Shown: piece by piece, positions 30,089 to 30,430 of the stretch
Numbering within the stretch: position 1 is the first letter of the stretch
Layout of the letters: each line of letters begins with the position of its first letter
DNA from: JAMCUI01 sp964520615
GTDB lineage: Bacteria > Patescibacteriota > Microgenomatia > 2-02-FULL-39-11
Assembly (NCBI GenBank): GCA_964520615.1
Contig: CAZFNL010000063.1
Location: 1 to 30,430 of the forward strand
Direction: 5' to 3'
Length of the DNA: 30,430 nt
Notes under the pieces: model-generated
Database searches by the model: none
What the model was told of the DNA's origin: nothing
The model's input: only the letters and a program-made list of their open reading frames with translations
Made by a program: the position numbers and the translations under genes

Positions 30089-30430
30089 ATGTGGTGGCGC
30101 AGAATTTTTATTGTATTTGTTATTTTATTACTGATTTCCGGAATCATTTTCAGAATCTACGATTTTACTCATACCCCGGCATTTCATGTGGATGAGTTGG
30201 CTTTTGGATATAGTTCGTTTGCCTTAGGAAAAACAGGGGCAGATGAGTTTGGTCAAAAATTTCCCTTAATACTTGAATCTTTCGGAGACTACAAGCTGGC
30301 TTTATACTCCTATTTCCTTTTGCCGTTTATGGCTGTATTGGGATTATCTGACTGGGCTGTCAGGTTGCCATCAATAATTTTTGGTTTCCTGACAATTGTC
30401 CTGGTTTATTTTTTCATCAAAGAATATTTA
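30089..30430 (+). CDS. GT39-like membrane glycosyltransferase, partial (3' end outside the window)
   Basis: The frame is open to the last base, giving 114 residues of the N-terminus. It starts MWWRRIFIVFVILLLISG, a first membrane helix. Next comes the extracytoplasmic loop FHVDELAFGYSSFALGKTG, whose DE pair is the catalytic-Asp motif of GT-C enzymes of the PMT/ArnT (dolichyl-phosphate-mannose transferase) group. Then DYKLALYSYFLLPFMAVLG and SDWAVRLPSIIFG form the second and third helices. It would transfer a lipid-linked sugar outside the membrane. It is divergent from hypC. Confidence 0.85.
   Translation, partial: MWWRRIFIVFVILLLISGIIFRIYDFTHTPAFHVDELAFGYSSFALGKTGADEFGQKFPLILESFGDYKLALYSYFLLPFMAVLGLSDWAVRLPSIIFGFLTIVLVYFFIKEYL

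Noticed and set aside
1..30430. CRISPR arrays, complete insertion sequences or prophage genes
   Set aside because: No regularly spaced repeats, transposase, integrase or phage structural genes were found.

Overview
The window looks like a chromosomal segment of a Patescibacteria/CPR bacterium, most likely a Microgenomates (OP11) lineage. This is inferred from gene content and style: moderate-to-low GC, short intergenic gaps, a trimmed MiaB, a minimal NiFe-hydrogenase cluster, and many genes that lack a Shine-Dalgarno (SD) but have a -10 box just before the start codon. No 16S rRNA is present, so the taxonomy is not proven.

Layout. 1-4.4 kb: tRNA-Pro(GGG) on the minus strand, then recA-recX, rny (RNase Y), a 435-bp gap holding a highly structured repeat-like element, and hup (HU) with its own promoter, leader hairpin and strong terminator. 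4.4-7.1 kb: a three-gene ABC-2 exporter, possibly led by a 14-codon leaderless uORF that is ATGA-coupled to the ATPase. 7.1-12.5 kb: coaBC, a convergent secreted lysozyme-like protein, a macrodomain protein, a second ABC exporter pair and a membrane-anchored hypothetical. 12.5-15.7 kb: a membrane acyltransferase with an extra C-terminal domain, a DUF3467 protein, a GxxExxY protein and a small membrane protein. 15.7-20.9 kb: a histone-deacetylase-family hydrolase, an orphan protein, a CBS-pair protein, a redoxin, a triple zinc-ribbon protein divergent from a DUF2130 protein, and a BCP peroxiredoxin. 21-25.3 kb: miaB, a CDF transporter, miaA and an AI-2E-family permease.

25.3-30.0 kb is the most interesting part. 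It holds a NiFe-hydrogenase cluster on the minus strand in two transcription units. One is hypC, an EamA transporter, a DUF6390-like protein and a maturation protease. The other is small subunit then large subunit. The RNase P RNA gene (plus strand) lies between them. The small subunit is short (159 aa) and has a tandem-cysteine motif resembling complex I NuoB rather than the usual CxxC. The large subunit keeps all four NiFe cysteines. No diaphorase or extra FeS subunit is present. Both units start from promoters placed so that transcription should begin at the A of the ATG (leaderless mRNA). The last 342 bases encode the start of a GT39-like membrane glycosyltransferase that runs off the window.

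How genes work together: RecA/RecX (recombination), MiaA/MiaB (tRNA A37 modification), RNase Y and RNase P (RNA processing), two ABC exporters, surface/envelope proteins (acyltransferase, GT39, lysozyme-like), antioxidant redoxins, and a soluble hydrogenase with part of its maturation set. All assignments come from reading the sequence; no database search was run.
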